DNA of 64,000 nucleotides, taken from assembly GCF_009865135.1 (NCBI RefSeq), contig NZ_WWGH01000001.1, positions 3,782,001 through 3,846,000 on the forward strand, written 5' to 3'. The notes below the pieces were generated by a model. The model was given only the letters and a program-made list of their open reading frames with translations. It searched no databases and was not told the DNA's origin. Position 1 is the first letter of the stretch. The number at the start of each line of letters is the position of its first letter. The DNA comes from Streptomyces sp. SID8374 (GTDB taxonomy: Bacteria; Actinomycetota; Actinomycetes; Streptomycetales; Streptomycetaceae). Below, piece after piece: positions 1-8,651 of this stretch. The translations under genes were made by a program, and so were the position numbers.

Positions 1-1185
1 GTGGACGTGGCGACCTCCGCGGGCGCCCACCATGTGATCGCCCGCAGCGACAGCTTCCAGGAGACCGGCAGCCTGCCGTACACCCCGACGGCGGCCCGGC
101 CGATCGGCGGCGGCACCACCGCCGTCGTCGCCGACTCCCGGCTGTCGACCGCGTTCGGCGGCAGCCTGCTCCGGGCGGGCGCCTCGACCCTCGCGGTCCA
201 GAAGTTCCTCGCCCAGACCCTCGCGCTGACCGAGCAGGCACCGGACAACGAGCGCTCCATCGTCGTGGCCCCGCAGCGGATGCCCACGGCCGCCCAGGCG
301 CAGTCGATGGCCCGCGCCCTGGAGGCCCTGTCGGGCGACCGCTGGACACAGCCGCAGGACCTGGTCGCCGCCTCCGAGGCGAAGCCGGACCCGCTGGCGA
401 CCACCAAGGTGCCGCGCGCCTCCGCGTACCCGAAGAAGCTCCGCAACGAGGAGCTGCCCACCCAGGCGTTCCAGGACATCCGGACCACCCAGGCCTCCAT
501 CGACAGCTTCGAGACCATCCTCACGCAGCCCGAGCGCGTGGTGACGCCCTTCGGCAACGCGGTCAACCGCTCCATGTCGACGTCCTGGCGGGGCCGCGCC
601 CAGGAGGCACAGGACTACCGGGACGACGTGCTCGAGTACCTGAAGGACCTCACCGGCGAGGTCCAGCTGATCGACAAGTCGGACGTCACGCTCTCCGGCC
701 GCAGCGCGACGATCCCCGTGACGGTCCAGAACAAGCTGGTGCAGGGTGTCGACCGGCTCGTCCTGAGGCTGACCTCGGACAACATCCGCCTGAAGTTCAA
801 CGACGACGGCACGATGGCGGAGCTGCCGGTCCGCATCGGCGGCGGCCACAGCCAGTCGGTGAAGTTCGACACGGCGACGAGCGCCAACGGACGCGCCCAG
901 GTGACCGCCCGCCTCTTCACCGAGGACGGCACCCCGTACGGCGAGGAGATGACCTTCACCGTGAAGGTCTCCGAGGTCACACCCACCGTCCTGCTCGTCA
1001 TCGCCGGTGGCCTGCTGCTCCTGGTGCTGGCCGGGGTCCGGATGTACACAGCCCGCAAACGCGCCGTGGCAAGCGACACGGCGAACGGCGACGGCGGCGA
1101 ACCCGAGCAGCCGAGTGACCCGACCCCGGACACCGGACCGGAAAGCGGGGCCCCGTCGGGAACGGGTGAGAAAGTGGACCGTTGA
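1..1185 (+). CDS. DUF6049 family membrane protein, C-terminal part
   Basis: The reading frame is already open at base 1, so the gene begins outside the window and only about the last 394 residues are present. They comprise a long extracellular-looking region, one membrane segment near residues 333-349 of this fragment (TVLLVIAGGLLLLVLAGV), and a short charged, proline- and glycine-rich cytoplasmic tail. The stop lies just before murJ, and an upstream TTG of the murJ frame even overlaps it, which suggests one transcript. In Streptomyces a DUF6049 protein sits directly upstream of murJ; the function is unknown but the context suggests cell-envelope work. The family name rests on position and architecture. 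Confidence 0.75.
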   Translation: MDVATSAGAHHVIARSDSFQETGSLPYTPTAARPIGGGTTAVVADSRLSTAFGGSLLRAGASTLAVQKFLAQTLALTEQAPDNERSIVVAPQRMPTAAQAQSMARALEALSGDRWTQPQDLVAASEAKPDPLATTKVPRASAYPKKLRNEELPTQAFQDIRTTQASIDSFETILTQPERVVTPFGNAVNRSMSTSWRGRAQEAQDYRDDVLEYLKDLTGEVQLIDKSDVTLSGRSATIPVTVQNKLVQGVDRLVLRLTSDNIRLKFNDDGTMAELPVRIGGGHSQSVKFDTATSANGRAQVTARLFTEDGTPYGEEMTFTVKVSEVTPTVLLVIAGGLLLLVLAGVRMYTARKRAVASDTANGDGGEPEQPSDPTPDTGPESGAPSGTGEKVDR

Positions 1186-1235
1186 GCGATGTCTGGCGTG
1201 GCCGGTCGGCCGGGGACGATGAGGTAGGGGTTTCG

Positions 1236-3398
1236 ATGAACGCGCCGTACGACGGTGACCGCGGCCAGGGCGCCGGCGGAGCGGGGTCTCCGTCCGGCCC
1301 CCCGGTGCCTCCGGGCCCCGGCCAGGACGGCCAGGTGCCGCCCGACCCGTACCTCCAGCACGCCTACGAGGACGATCCCTACCGGGCTCAGGACCTCGCG
1401 GCCCAGGACCCGGTGGGTGAGGCGCTCTACGACCGGGCCTCGCACCCGCCGCCGCCCCCCGGCACCTACCAGGAGCCGCAGGCGCTGTACCAGCAGCCGC
1501 CCGTGGCCCCGCACGCCCCCGACCCGCGCATCTGGGCCCAGACGCCTCCTCCGGAGCCCTCAGGGCCCTCGCGCCACCTCCCCTACGGCGACCGTCCGGC
1601 GACCACGCAGTTCGTCGGCGTCGACGACTTGGTCACGCAGGCGTCGGACGACCGGCGGGAGCCGGACGCCTTCGCCCACCTCTTCCGGGACCAGGAGGGG
1701 TCGGGGAAGGTCCCGGGCCCGCCCGAGCCGGAACCGGCGCCCGCCCCCGTCCCGCAGAAGTCCGGCGGCGGCCGGGTCTCCGGAGTGCTGAAGTCCAGCG
1801 CGCTGATGGCGGCCGGCACCCTGGTCTCCCGGCTCACCGGCTTCATCCGGTCCCTGGTGATCACCGCCGCTCTCGGCGCCGCGCTCCTCGGTGACAGCTT
1901 CACCATCGCGTACACCCTGCCGACGATGATCTACATCCTCACCGTCGGCGGCGGCCTCAACTCGGTCTTCGTCCCGCAGCTCGTCCGCGCCATGAAGGAC
2001 GACGAGGACGGCGGCGAGGCCTTCGCCAACCGGCTGCTGACCCTGGTGATGGTCGCGCTCGGGCTGATCGTGGCCGTCGCGGTCCTCGTCGCGCCGGTGT
2101 TGATCCAGCTGATGTCGAACACCATCGCCGACGACGTCGCGGCCAACAGCGTCGCCGTCACCTTCGCCCGGTACTGCCTGCCCACCATCTTCTTCATGGG
2201 CGTGCACGTGGTGATGGGTCAGATCCTCAACGCCCGGGGCAAGTTCGGCGCGATGATGTGGACCCCGGTCCTCAACAACATCGTCATGATCATCACGTTC
2301 GGCCTCTTCATCTGGGTCTACGGCACCTCCGCCGAGTCCCGGATGGGCGTGGACACCATCCCGCCGGAGGGCGTGCGGCTGCTGGGCATCGGCACCCTCC
2401 TCGGACTGGTCGTCCAGGCGCTGGCGATGATCCCGTACCTGCGCGAGGCCGGCTTCCGCTTCCGCCCCCGCTTCGACTGGAGGGGCCACGGGCTCGGCAA
2501 GACGGTCAAGCTGGCCAAGTGGACCGTGCTGTTCGTCCTGGCCAACCAGGCGGGCGTCCTGGTCGTCACCCAGCTCGCCACCTCGGCGGGCAAGCTGGCC
2601 GGCAAGGACGGCACCGGCTTCCTGGCCTACTCCAACGCCCAGCTGATCTGGGGCATGCCGCAAGCCATCATCACCGTCTCCGTCATGGCCGCGCTGCTGC
2701 CCCGCATCTCCCGGGCCGCCCACGACAACGACCCCGGAGCGGTCCGCGACGACATCTCGCAGGGGCTGCGCAACTCCGCCGTCGCCATCGTCCCGGTGGC
2801 CTTCACCTTCCTGGCGCTCGGCCTGCCGATGTGCACCCTGCTGTACGCCTCCAGCGGCGCCGAGGCCGCCCGGTCCATGGGCTTCATCCTGATGGCGTTC
2901 GCCCTCGGCCTGATCCCGTACTCCGTGCAGTACGTCGTCCTCCGCGGCTTCTACGCGTACGAGGACACCCGCACCCCCTTCTACAACACGGTCATCGTGG
3001 CCGCCGTCAACGCCGCCGCCTCCGCCCTCTGCTACGTCGTCCTGCCCGCCCGCTGGGCCGTCGTCGGCATGGCGTTCTCCTACGGTCTGGCCTACGCGGT
3101 CGGGGTCGGGGTCGCCTGGCGCCGACTGCGCACCCGGCTCGGCGGCGACCTGGACGGTGCGCATATCGTGCGGACCTACGCCCGGCTCTGCATGGCGGCG
3201 GTACCCGCGGCCCTCATCGGCGGCGGCATCGGCTTCGCGATCCTCGAACTTCTCGGCACCGGCGCCCTCGGGTCGCTGGCCGCGCTGATCTGCGGCGGCG
3301 TCCTCCTCATGGGCATCTTCTTCGTCGCGGCGAAGAAGATGCGCATCGAAGAGGTCAACGGCCTGGTCGGCATGGTCCGTGGACGGCTCGGGCGCTGA
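1236..3398 (+). CDS. murJ: Lipid II flippase MurJ (MviN family)
   Basis: A polytopic membrane protein of about 720 residues that would move lipid II across the membrane for peptidoglycan synthesis. Residues 1-185 are a proline-, glycine- and acid-rich cytoplasmic tail, as in other actinobacterial MurJ proteins. The transport core begins near residue 185 (ALMAAGTLVSRLTGFIRSLV) and continues through roughly 14 hydrophobic segments. The start chosen is ATG 1236, preceded by GAGG at 1221-1224. A TTG at 1182 in the same frame overlaps the upstream stop and is the alternative. The next gene encodes a membrane pseudokinase; in mycobacteria MurJ and such a domain are fused in one polypeptide. Confidence 0.93.
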   Translation: MNAPYDGDRGQGAGGAGSPSGPPVPPGPGQDGQVPPDPYLQHAYEDDPYRAQDLAAQDPVGEALYDRASHPPPPPGTYQEPQALYQQPPVAPHAPDPRIWAQTPPPEPSGPSRHLPYGDRPATTQFVGVDDLVTQASDDRREPDAFAHLFRDQEGSGKVPGPPEPEPAPAPVPQKSGGGRVSGVLKSSALMAAGTLVSRLTGFIRSLVITAALGAALLGDSFTIAYTLPTMIYILTVGGGLNSVFVPQLVRAMKDDEDGGEAFANRLLTLVMVALGLIVAVAVLVAPVLIQLMSNTIADDVAANSVAVTFARYCLPTIFFMGVHVVMGQILNARGKFGAMMWTPVLNNIVMIITFGLFIWVYGTSAESRMGVDTIPPEGVRLLGIGTLLGLVVQALAMIPYLREAGFRFRPRFDWRGHGLGKTVKLAKWTVLFVLANQAGVLVVTQLATSAGKLAGKDGTGFLAYSNAQLIWGMPQAIITVSVMAALLPRISRAAHDNDPGAVRDDISQGLRNSAVAIVPVAFTFLALGLPMCTLLYASSGAEAARSMGFILMAFALGLIPYSVQYVVLRGFYAYEDTRTPFYNTVIVAAVNAAASALCYVVLPARWAVVGMAFSYGLAYAVGVGVAWRRLRTRLGGDLDGAHIVRTYARLCMAAVPAALIGGGIGFAILELLGTGALGSLAALICGGVLLMGIFFVAAKKMRIEEVNGLVGMVRGRLGR

Positions 3399-3526
3399 AT
3401 GAGCGCACGGCCGCACAACCATCGCCGGACTCCGCGTGTCGTGGATAGCGCCGGAGTGTGGGCACAATTGGCGTGACTGTGGCGAGCTGGCCGGCTTCGC
3501 GCAACGGATGGGGAGGCAGGACGACG

Positions 3527-5260
3527 GTGGCGGAACGTAGCACGGCTGCCGTCGACGTGGCCGACAACGGCGGCGACGAGCCGCCGGCCGCCAAGGCGGA
3601 CGAGGCCACGAACGACGGAACGGCTCAGGCCGAGGAGACCGAGGGCGCGAGCCCCGAGAAGTCCGAGGGTGACGGCGGCGGACGGGCACGTTCCGAGACC
3701 GTTCCGGCGACCCCTGACGTACACAGCGGACACAAACTGGCCGAGCGCTACCGCCTGGAGGAGTGCGTCACCCGTCTGGACGGCTTCAGCAGCTGGCGGG
3801 CGGTCGACGAGAAACTGCGCCGCGCGGTCGGCGTCCACCTGCTGCCCGCCAACCACCCCCGGGCCCGCTCCGTGCTGGCCGCGGCCCGGTCCTCCGCGCT
3901 GCTCGGCGACCCACGCTTCGTCCAGGTGCTGGACGCCGTGGAGGAGGACGACCTCGTCTACGTCGTCCACGAATGGCTCCCGGACGCCACGGAGCTCACC
4001 GCTCTGCTGGCCGCCGGACCGATGGAGGCCCACGACGCCTACCAGCTCGTCAGCCAGCTCTCCCACGCCATGGCCGCCGCCCACCGCGAGGGCCTGACGC
4101 ACCTTCGGCTCACCCCCGGTGCCGTACTGCGCAGCTCCACCGGCCAGTACCGGATCCGCGGCCTCGCGGTGAACGCCGCCCTGCGCGGCGTCACCTCCGA
4201 ACGCCCCCTGCGTCAGGACACCGAGGCGATCGGCGCGCTCCTGTACGCGGCGCTGACCAAGCGCTGGCCTTACGAGAGCGATGCGTACGGCCTCTCCGGG
4301 CTGCCCAAGGGCATGGGGCTCATCGCCCCGGACCAGGTCCGCGCCGGCGTCCACCGCGGCCTCTCGGAGCTCGCCATGCGCGCGCTCGCCAACGACGGGG
4401 CCACCGCCTCCCGGCAGGAACCGCCCTGCACGACCCCGGACGAGCTGGCCAAGGCCGTCGCGGCCATGCCGCGCGTCCTGCCGCCGGAGCCGACGTTCGC
4501 CGCCCAGCCCGTCTACCAGCAGCCGGTCTACCCGACGACCTATCAGCAGGGCACCTACGGGCGGCCGTCCAGCCACCCGTCGTCCGTGCCCCAGCCGGTG
4601 CTGGCGGCCCCTCCGGCGCCCCTCCAGAGCCGTACCGGACGGGTGCTCAAGTGGGGCGTCTCGGCGCTCCTCATCGCCGCCCTCGGCCTCGGCAGCTGGC
4701 AGCTCGCGGAGACCCTCCTCGACCAGCGCAAGGGCTCCGACGACAACGGCGTCACCGAGACGACCGAGGACAAGAAGGATCCGGCACCCGCGCCGCCCAA
4801 GCCGCTGACCATCGCGAAGGCCACCGAGTTCATGCCCGACGGCTCGGGCATCCAGCCGGGGGACGTACCGAACGCCATCGACGACAACTCCTCCACGGCG
4901 TGGGTCACCAACCGCTACCTGGGCTTCGCCAACTTCGGCAACCTCCCCCAGCGCCGGCAGGGCAGCGGGATCATCGTCGACCTGGGGAAGGTCCAGGACG
5001 TCCGCGCCATCGATGTGGACATGTACCGCAGCGGCCAGACGACCGCGGTGTTCGCCGCGGGACCGGACGCCTCGTCACCCACCTCTTCCGCGGACTTCCC
5101 CCAGCGGATCGCCCCGAAGCAGGTCGCGGGGAAGACGCTCAAGGAAGAGCTGGAGAAGCCCCTCCGGACGCGCTACATCCTCATCCACATCACGGAGCTG
5201 CCCGCCGACGGCACCGGTGGCTACCGGGGCGGGATCACCGACATCTCCGTACTCGGCTGA
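3527..5260 (+). CDS. Membrane pseudokinase with C-terminal discoidin-like domain
   Basis: About 577 residues from GTG 3527, which has GGGAGG at 3513-3518; the open frame extends further upstream to 3458 but without a better start. After an acidic low-complexity N-terminus there is a protein-kinase-like fold at about 65-330 that lacks the catalytic residues. The lysine strand reads RRAVGVHLLP, the catalytic loop reads HLRLTPGAV instead of HRDxKxxN, and no DFG is seen. One membrane helix lies at about 372-393. The rest (about 424-577) resembles a galactose-binding or discoidin beta-sandwich (AIDDNSSTAWVTNR). This is the order found downstream of the flippase core in mycobacterial MviN, so a MurJ partner role is inferred. 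Confidence 0.85.
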   Translation: MAERSTAAVDVADNGGDEPPAAKADEATNDGTAQAEETEGASPEKSEGDGGGRARSETVPATPDVHSGHKLAERYRLEECVTRLDGFSSWRAVDEKLRRAVGVHLLPANHPRARSVLAAARSSALLGDPRFVQVLDAVEEDDLVYVVHEWLPDATELTALLAAGPMEAHDAYQLVSQLSHAMAAAHREGLTHLRLTPGAVLRSSTGQYRIRGLAVNAALRGVTSERPLRQDTEAIGALLYAALTKRWPYESDAYGLSGLPKGMGLIAPDQVRAGVHRGLSELAMRALANDGATASRQEPPCTTPDELAKAVAAMPRVLPPEPTFAAQPVYQQPVYPTTYQQGTYGRPSSHPSSVPQPVLAAPPAPLQSRTGRVLKWGVSALLIAALGLGSWQLAETLLDQRKGSDDNGVTETTEDKKDPAPAPPKPLTIAKATEFMPDGSGIQPGDVPNAIDDNSSTAWVTNRYLGFANFGNLPQRRQGSGIIVDLGKVQDVRAIDVDMYRSGQTTAVFAAGPDASSPTSSADFPQRIAPKQVAGKTLKEELEKPLRTRYILIHITELPADGTGGYRGGITDISVLG

Positions 5261-5266
5261 TCGGGA

Positions 5267-5291
5267 GCCGGTGTGGAGACTCCGCACCGGC
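5267..5291 (+). terminator. Hairpin after the pseudokinase gene
   Basis: GCCGGTG at 5267-5273 pairs with CACCGGC at 5285-5291, and the stem continues inward through GGAG/CTCC apart from one wobble pair. It lies just downstream of the pseudokinase stop and upstream of the sigma-factor gene, so it probably ends or attenuates the murJ transcript. There is no long T run. Confidence 0.5.
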
Positions 5292-5360
5292 CCTGATCAC
5301 CGGGCGCCGGGCCGGTTAATGTGGCACACGACATCGGATCCGGTTCGGAGGGGGAGCACG

Positions 5361-6077
5361 GTGGATTCCGTTCCACCAGAGGCACCGGGCGACTCGGACC
5401 TGCTCGCCCTCCATGTGGCGGGCGACCCCGACGCCTTCGGTGAACTCGTACGCCGCCACCGCGACCGGCTGTGGGCCGTGGCGCTGCGCACCCTCGGGGA
5501 CAGGGAGGAGGCGGCCGACGCCGTCCAGGACGCCCTGGTCTCCGCCTTCCGCGCCGCCCACACCTTCCGCGGCCAGTCCACCGTCACGACCTGGCTGCAC
5601 CGCATCACCGTCAACGCCTGCCTCGACCGGGTACGCAAGGCGGCCTCCCGCAAGACGTCACCGGTGGACGACGCGGAACGACTCGACCAGCTCCTGGAAC
5701 CCCACGAGTCGGCCGAGGCCCCCGCCGAACGGCAGGATCTGCACCGCCAGCTCTTCGCCGCCCTGGCCACCCTCCCCGCCGAACAGCGCGCGGCACTCGT
5801 CCTGGTCGACATGCAGGGCTACCCGGTGGCCGAGGCCGCCCGCATCCTCGACGTACCGACCGGGACCGTGAAGAGCCGGTGCGCCCGGGGACGGGCGAGG
5901 CTGGCCCCCCTGGTCCGGCACCTGCGCTCCGCGACAGGCGACGAGGAGACCGACGGAGAGACCCGCGTCACGGCAAGGAACCGGACGCCCGGCCCATCCG
6001 TCCCACCTGCGTCAGGACCGAAGGACACAGGAGCCAACGACCCGGCCGCTGCGAAGGGAGGAGGTGGACGCCCGTGA
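5361..6077 (+). CDS. sigM: ECF RNA polymerase sigma factor SigM
   Basis: A group 4 (ECF) sigma factor of 238 residues with only regions 2 and 4. Region 2 spans about 25-95 (FGELVRRHRDRLWAVALRTL, then TWLHRITVNACLDRVRK). Region 4 spans about 130-180 (LPAEQRAALVLVDMQGYPVA and the helix-turn-helix VPTGTVKSRCARGR). The C-terminal extension is rich in threonine, proline and glycine. GTG 5361 follows GGAGGGGG at 5347-5354. The stop overlaps the start of the anti-sigma gene by 4 bases, the usual arrangement for a sigma/anti-sigma pair. The name sigM follows the gene at this position in S. coelicolor; the promoters it recognises cannot be read from the sequence. Confidence 0.88.
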   Translation: MDSVPPEAPGDSDLLALHVAGDPDAFGELVRRHRDRLWAVALRTLGDREEAADAVQDALVSAFRAAHTFRGQSTVTTWLHRITVNACLDRVRKAASRKTSPVDDAERLDQLLEPHESAEAPAERQDLHRQLFAALATLPAEQRAALVLVDMQGYPVAEAARILDVPTGTVKSRCARGRARLAPLVRHLRSATGDEETDGETRVTARNRTPGPSVPPASGPKDTGANDPAAAKGGGGRP

Positions 6078-7078
6078 CATCCACGACCGACACGGATCAG
6101 CACCCGGAGGTCTCCGAGATCTCCGATCTCACCGAAGGGCTGCTCCCCGCTTCCCGCGCCGACGAAATCCGCGACCACCTCGACCGGTGCGCGCTGTGCT
6201 CCGAGGTACGGGACTCCCTGGAGGAGATCCGCGAGCTGCTCGGTGACCTCCCGGACCCCGAGCCCATGCCCGAGGACATCGCCGCCCGTATCGACGCGGC
6301 GCTCGCCGCCGAGGCCCGTACGGACGCCCCCGAGACGGCCGACGGCCCCCGAGCCACAGCCGTTCCACACGATGGCGATGTTTCACGTGAAACGAAGAGC
6401 GCTTCGAGCGTTTCACGTGAAACAGAGAACACGGAGACCGCCGACGCAGCTCCCGTGAGGGCTCGCACCAGCTCCCCCCAGGACCGCCCCGCAGGCCGCC
6501 CCCAGGGCTCCACAGGCCCCGGGCGCAGCCGTGCCCGGCGCAGGGGGCGTGCGGTGTTCCTGGGCACCGCCTGCGGCGCCGCACTCATCGGCCTGAGCGT
6601 CCTCTTCCTCCAGAACCTGCCCTCGTCCCAGGACTCGACGACGTCGGCCGACATGCCCGCCGCCGCCTCCGAGGACGGAACCCACAGCTACGCCCGGAAC
6701 ACACTCGAAAGCAAGGTCCAGGAGCTCCTGGCCGGCGGGGCGAGCACCGAGGATTTCCACGGGCAGAAGCAGTCACCGAGCGGGGACGAGCGGGCGGTAC
6801 CCGAAGCGGAGTCTCCCGGCACCAAGGCCTCCAGGAGCCCGCTCATCGCCTCTGCCGCCGCCGTACCCCCGTGCGTCCAGCAGGCGACCGGCCGCACCAC
6901 CCAGGCCCTCGCCATCGACGAGGGGACCTATCAGGGGACGGACGCCTTCCTCGTCGTCCTTCCGCACCCGAGCGACCCCGCCCGCGTGCAGGCCTATGTC
7001 GTCGCCGCCTCCTGTGTGGACACCGCTCCCGGGGGGACCGGTCGACTGCTGCTCACGGAGGCGTACGACCGCCCCTGA
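6074..7078 (+). CDS. Membrane zinc-binding anti-sigma factor
   Basis: A 334-residue protein translated from GTG 6074, which overlaps the sigM stop (GTGA). Residues 30-45 carry the zinc anti-sigma motif HxxxCxxC (DHLDRCALC). One membrane helix lies at about 159-182 (AVFLGTACGAALIGLSVLFL), with an extracytoplasmic domain behind it. It probably holds SigM at the membrane until an envelope signal releases it; that role is inferred from family and linkage. Two perfect parS sites (6380-6393 and 6410-6423) are embedded in the linker between the zinc domain and the helix, each encoding VSRET in the reading frame, so the linker also serves as ParB-binding DNA. Confidence 0.85.
   Translation: MTSTTDTDQHPEVSEISDLTEGLLPASRADEIRDHLDRCALCSEVRDSLEEIRELLGDLPDPEPMPEDIAARIDAALAAEARTDAPETADGPRATAVPHDGDVSRETKSASSVSRETENTETADAAPVRARTSSPQDRPAGRPQGSTGPGRSRARRRGRAVFLGTACGAALIGLSVLFLQNLPSSQDSTTSADMPAAASEDGTHSYARNTLESKVQELLAGGASTEDFHGQKQSPSGDERAVPEAESPGTKASRSPLIASAAAVPPCVQQATGRTTQALAIDEGTYQGTDAFLVVLPHPSDPARVQAYVVAASCVDTAPGGTGRLLLTEAYDRP
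6380..6393. promoter_or_regulatory. parS site 1 (ParB binding)
   Basis: A perfect 14-base palindrome GTTTCACGTGAAAC inside the anti-sigma gene. This is the conserved parS sequence bound by chromosomal ParB. It is read in frame as V-S-R-E-T. Confidence 0.95.
6410..6423. promoter_or_regulatory. parS site 2 (ParB binding)
   Basis: A second perfect GTTTCACGTGAAAC, exactly 30 bases after the first and therefore on the same helical face and in the same reading frame (again VSRET). Two sites so close together should make an efficient ParB loading point. Confidence 0.95.
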
Positions 7079-7124
7079 GGGCCTCTACGGCACGCCCCGG
7101 TGTTGCAACGTGGGATTGCACCAC

Positions 7125-7151
7125 GGGAATGCATCACCCGTAGGATCCGTT
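7125..7151 (+). promoter_or_regulatory. SigR-type promoter of trxB-trxA
   Basis: GGGAAT at 7125-7130, exactly 18 bases, then GTT at 7149-7151. This fits the thiol-stress sigma factor SigR (SigH in mycobacteria) consensus GGAAT-N18-GTT. It lies about 70 bases before the trxB start. SigR control of trxBA is established in S. coelicolor. Confidence 0.85.
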
Positions 7152-7221
7152 GGGTGGGGTGAGAGTCGTTGAACCGACCCCCGTAGGCAGTAGGCAGTCT
7201 GCAGAGACGAGGAAGAAACCC

Positions 7222-8193
7222 GTGAGCGACGTCCGTAATGTGATCATCATCGGCTCCGGACCGGCCGGGTACACCGCCGCGCTCTACACCGCTCGTGCCT
7301 CACTGAAGCCGCTGGTCTTCGAGGGCGCGGTCACGGCCGGCGGCGCACTGATGAACACCACCGACGTGGAGAACTTCCCCGGCTTCCAGGACGGCATCAT
7401 GGGCCCCGAGCTCATGGACAACATGCGGGCCCAGGCCGAGCGCTTCGGCGCCGAGCTGGTCCCCGACGATGTCGTCGCGGTCGACCTCACCGGTGACATC
7501 AAGACGGTCACCGACACGGCAGGCACCGTGCACCGTGCCAAGGCCGTCATCGTCACCACCGGCTCCCAGCACCGCAAGCTCGGCCTGCCCAACGAGGACG
7601 CGCTCTCCGGACGCGGCGTCTCCTGGTGCGCCACCTGTGACGGCTTCTTCTTCAAGGACCACGACATCGCCGTGGTCGGCGGCGGCGACACGGCCATGGA
7701 GGAGGCGACCTTCCTCTCCCGCTTCGCCAAGTCGGTCACGATCGTCCACCGCCGCGACACCCTGCGTGCCTCGAAGGCGATGCAGGACCGGGCTTTCGCC
7801 GACCCGAAGATCAAGTTCGCCTGGGACAGCGAGGTCGCCGAGGTCAAGGGCGAGCAGAAGCTCTCGGGCCTGACCCTGCGGAACACCAAGACCGGCGAGC
7901 TCTCCGAGCTTCCCGTGACCGGTCTCTTCATCGCCGTCGGACACGACCCGCGCACCGAGCTCTTCAAGGGCCAGCTGGAACTCGACGACGAGGGCTACCT
8001 GAAGGTCCAGGCGCCCTCCACCCGCACCAACCTGACCGGTGTCTTCGGCGCCGGTGACGTGGTCGACCACACCTACCGCCAGGCCATCACCGCAGCGGGC
8101 ACCGGCTGCTCCGCGGCGCTGGACGCCGAGCGCTTCCTCGCCGCGCTGGCCGACGCCGAGCCCGCCGAGCCGGAGAAGACCCCGGCCGTCTGA
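7222..8193 (+). CDS. trxB: Thioredoxin reductase
   Basis: A 323-residue low-molecular-weight thioredoxin reductase that uses NADPH and FAD to reduce thioredoxin. The FAD motif GSGPAGY is near residue 11. The redox centre is CATC with cysteines at 136 and 139 ([10 protein letters not shown]), followed by the NADPH motif GGGDTA and the C-terminal FAD motif [11 protein letters not shown] 7222 follows GAGGAAG at 7209-7215; the longer frame back to 7150 would run through the SigR promoter and is unlikely. trxA follows after 43 bases, so the two form a disulfide-stress operon. Confidence 0.96.
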   Translation: MSDVRNVIIIGSGPAGYTAALYTARASLKPLVFEGAVTAGGALMNTTDVENFPGFQDGIMGPELMDNMRAQAERFGAELVPDDVVAVDLTGDIKTVTDTAGTVHRAKAVIVTTGSQHRKLGLPNEDALSGRGVSWCATCDGFFFKDHDIAVVGGGDTAMEEATFLSRFAKSVTIVHRRDTLRASKAMQDRAFADPKIKFAWDSEVAEVKGEQKLSGLTLRNTKTGELSELPVTGLFIAVGHDPRTELFKGQLELDDEGYLKVQAPSTRTNLTGVFGAGDVVDHTYRQAITAAGTGCSAALDAERFLAALADAEPAEPEKTPAV

Positions 8194-8236
8194 ACTTCCC
8201 ACCGCACGCCCACCCCGAGAGACTAAGGAGGCCGCC

Positions 8237-8569
8237 GTGGCCGGCGACCTGAAGCACGTAACCGACGACACGTTCGACGAGGTCGTCCTCAAGAGCGAGA
8301 AGCCCGTCCTGGTCGACTTCTGGGCTGCCTGGTGCGGCCCCTGCCGTCAGATCGCTCCCTCGCTGGAAGCGATCGCGGCCGAGCACGGCGACCAGATCGA
8401 GATCGTCAAGCTCAACATCGACGAGAACCCGGCCACCGCCGCCAAGTACGGCGTGATGTCCATCCCCACCCTGAACGTCTACCAGGGCGGCGAGGTCGCC
8501 AAGACCATCGTCGGCGCCAAGCCGAAGGCCGCGATCCTCCGCGACCTCGACGCCTTCATCACGAAGTAG
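8237..8569 (+). CDS. trxA: Thioredoxin
   Basis: A 110-residue cytoplasmic thioredoxin with the active site WCGPC (cysteines at 33 and 36) and the conserved cis-proline loop ([12 protein letters not shown]). GTG 8237 has an excellent ribosome-binding site AAGGAGG at 8225-8231. It is co-transcribed with trxB from the SigR promoter and is the substrate of TrxB. A parS site and a strong hairpin follow the stop directly. Confidence 0.96.
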   Translation: MAGDLKHVTDDTFDEVVLKSEKPVLVDFWAAWCGPCRQIAPSLEAIAAEHGDQIEIVKLNIDENPATAAKYGVMSIPTLNVYQGGEVAKTIVGAKPKAAILRDLDAFITK

Positions 8570-8585
8570 TCGCACCCGGCGCGAT

Positions 8586-8599
8586 GTTTCACGTGAAAC
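8586..8599. promoter_or_regulatory. parS site 3 (ParB binding)
   Basis: A perfect GTTTCACGTGAAAC in the gap between trxA and the convergent acetyltransferase gene. Its last two bases belong to the stem of the downstream terminator. Confidence 0.95.
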
Positions 8600-8630
8600 G
8601 GGCCCACCCCCGCACCGGGGGCGGGCCCGT
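8598..8630. terminator. Bidirectional terminator between trxA and the GNAT gene
   Basis: ACGGGCCC at 8598-8605 pairs with GGGCCCGT at 8623-8630, and the inner bases add CCCCCG/CGGGGG pairs. It separates convergent genes and would serve both. Confidence 0.75.
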
Positions 8631-8651
8631 TCGCGTGTCGGCCGGGTCCGA

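Noticed and set aside
5471..7078. A 535-residue version of the anti-sigma protein
   Set aside because: The first 200 codons overlap sigM in another frame. The zinc motif and coupling to sigM place the start at 6074.
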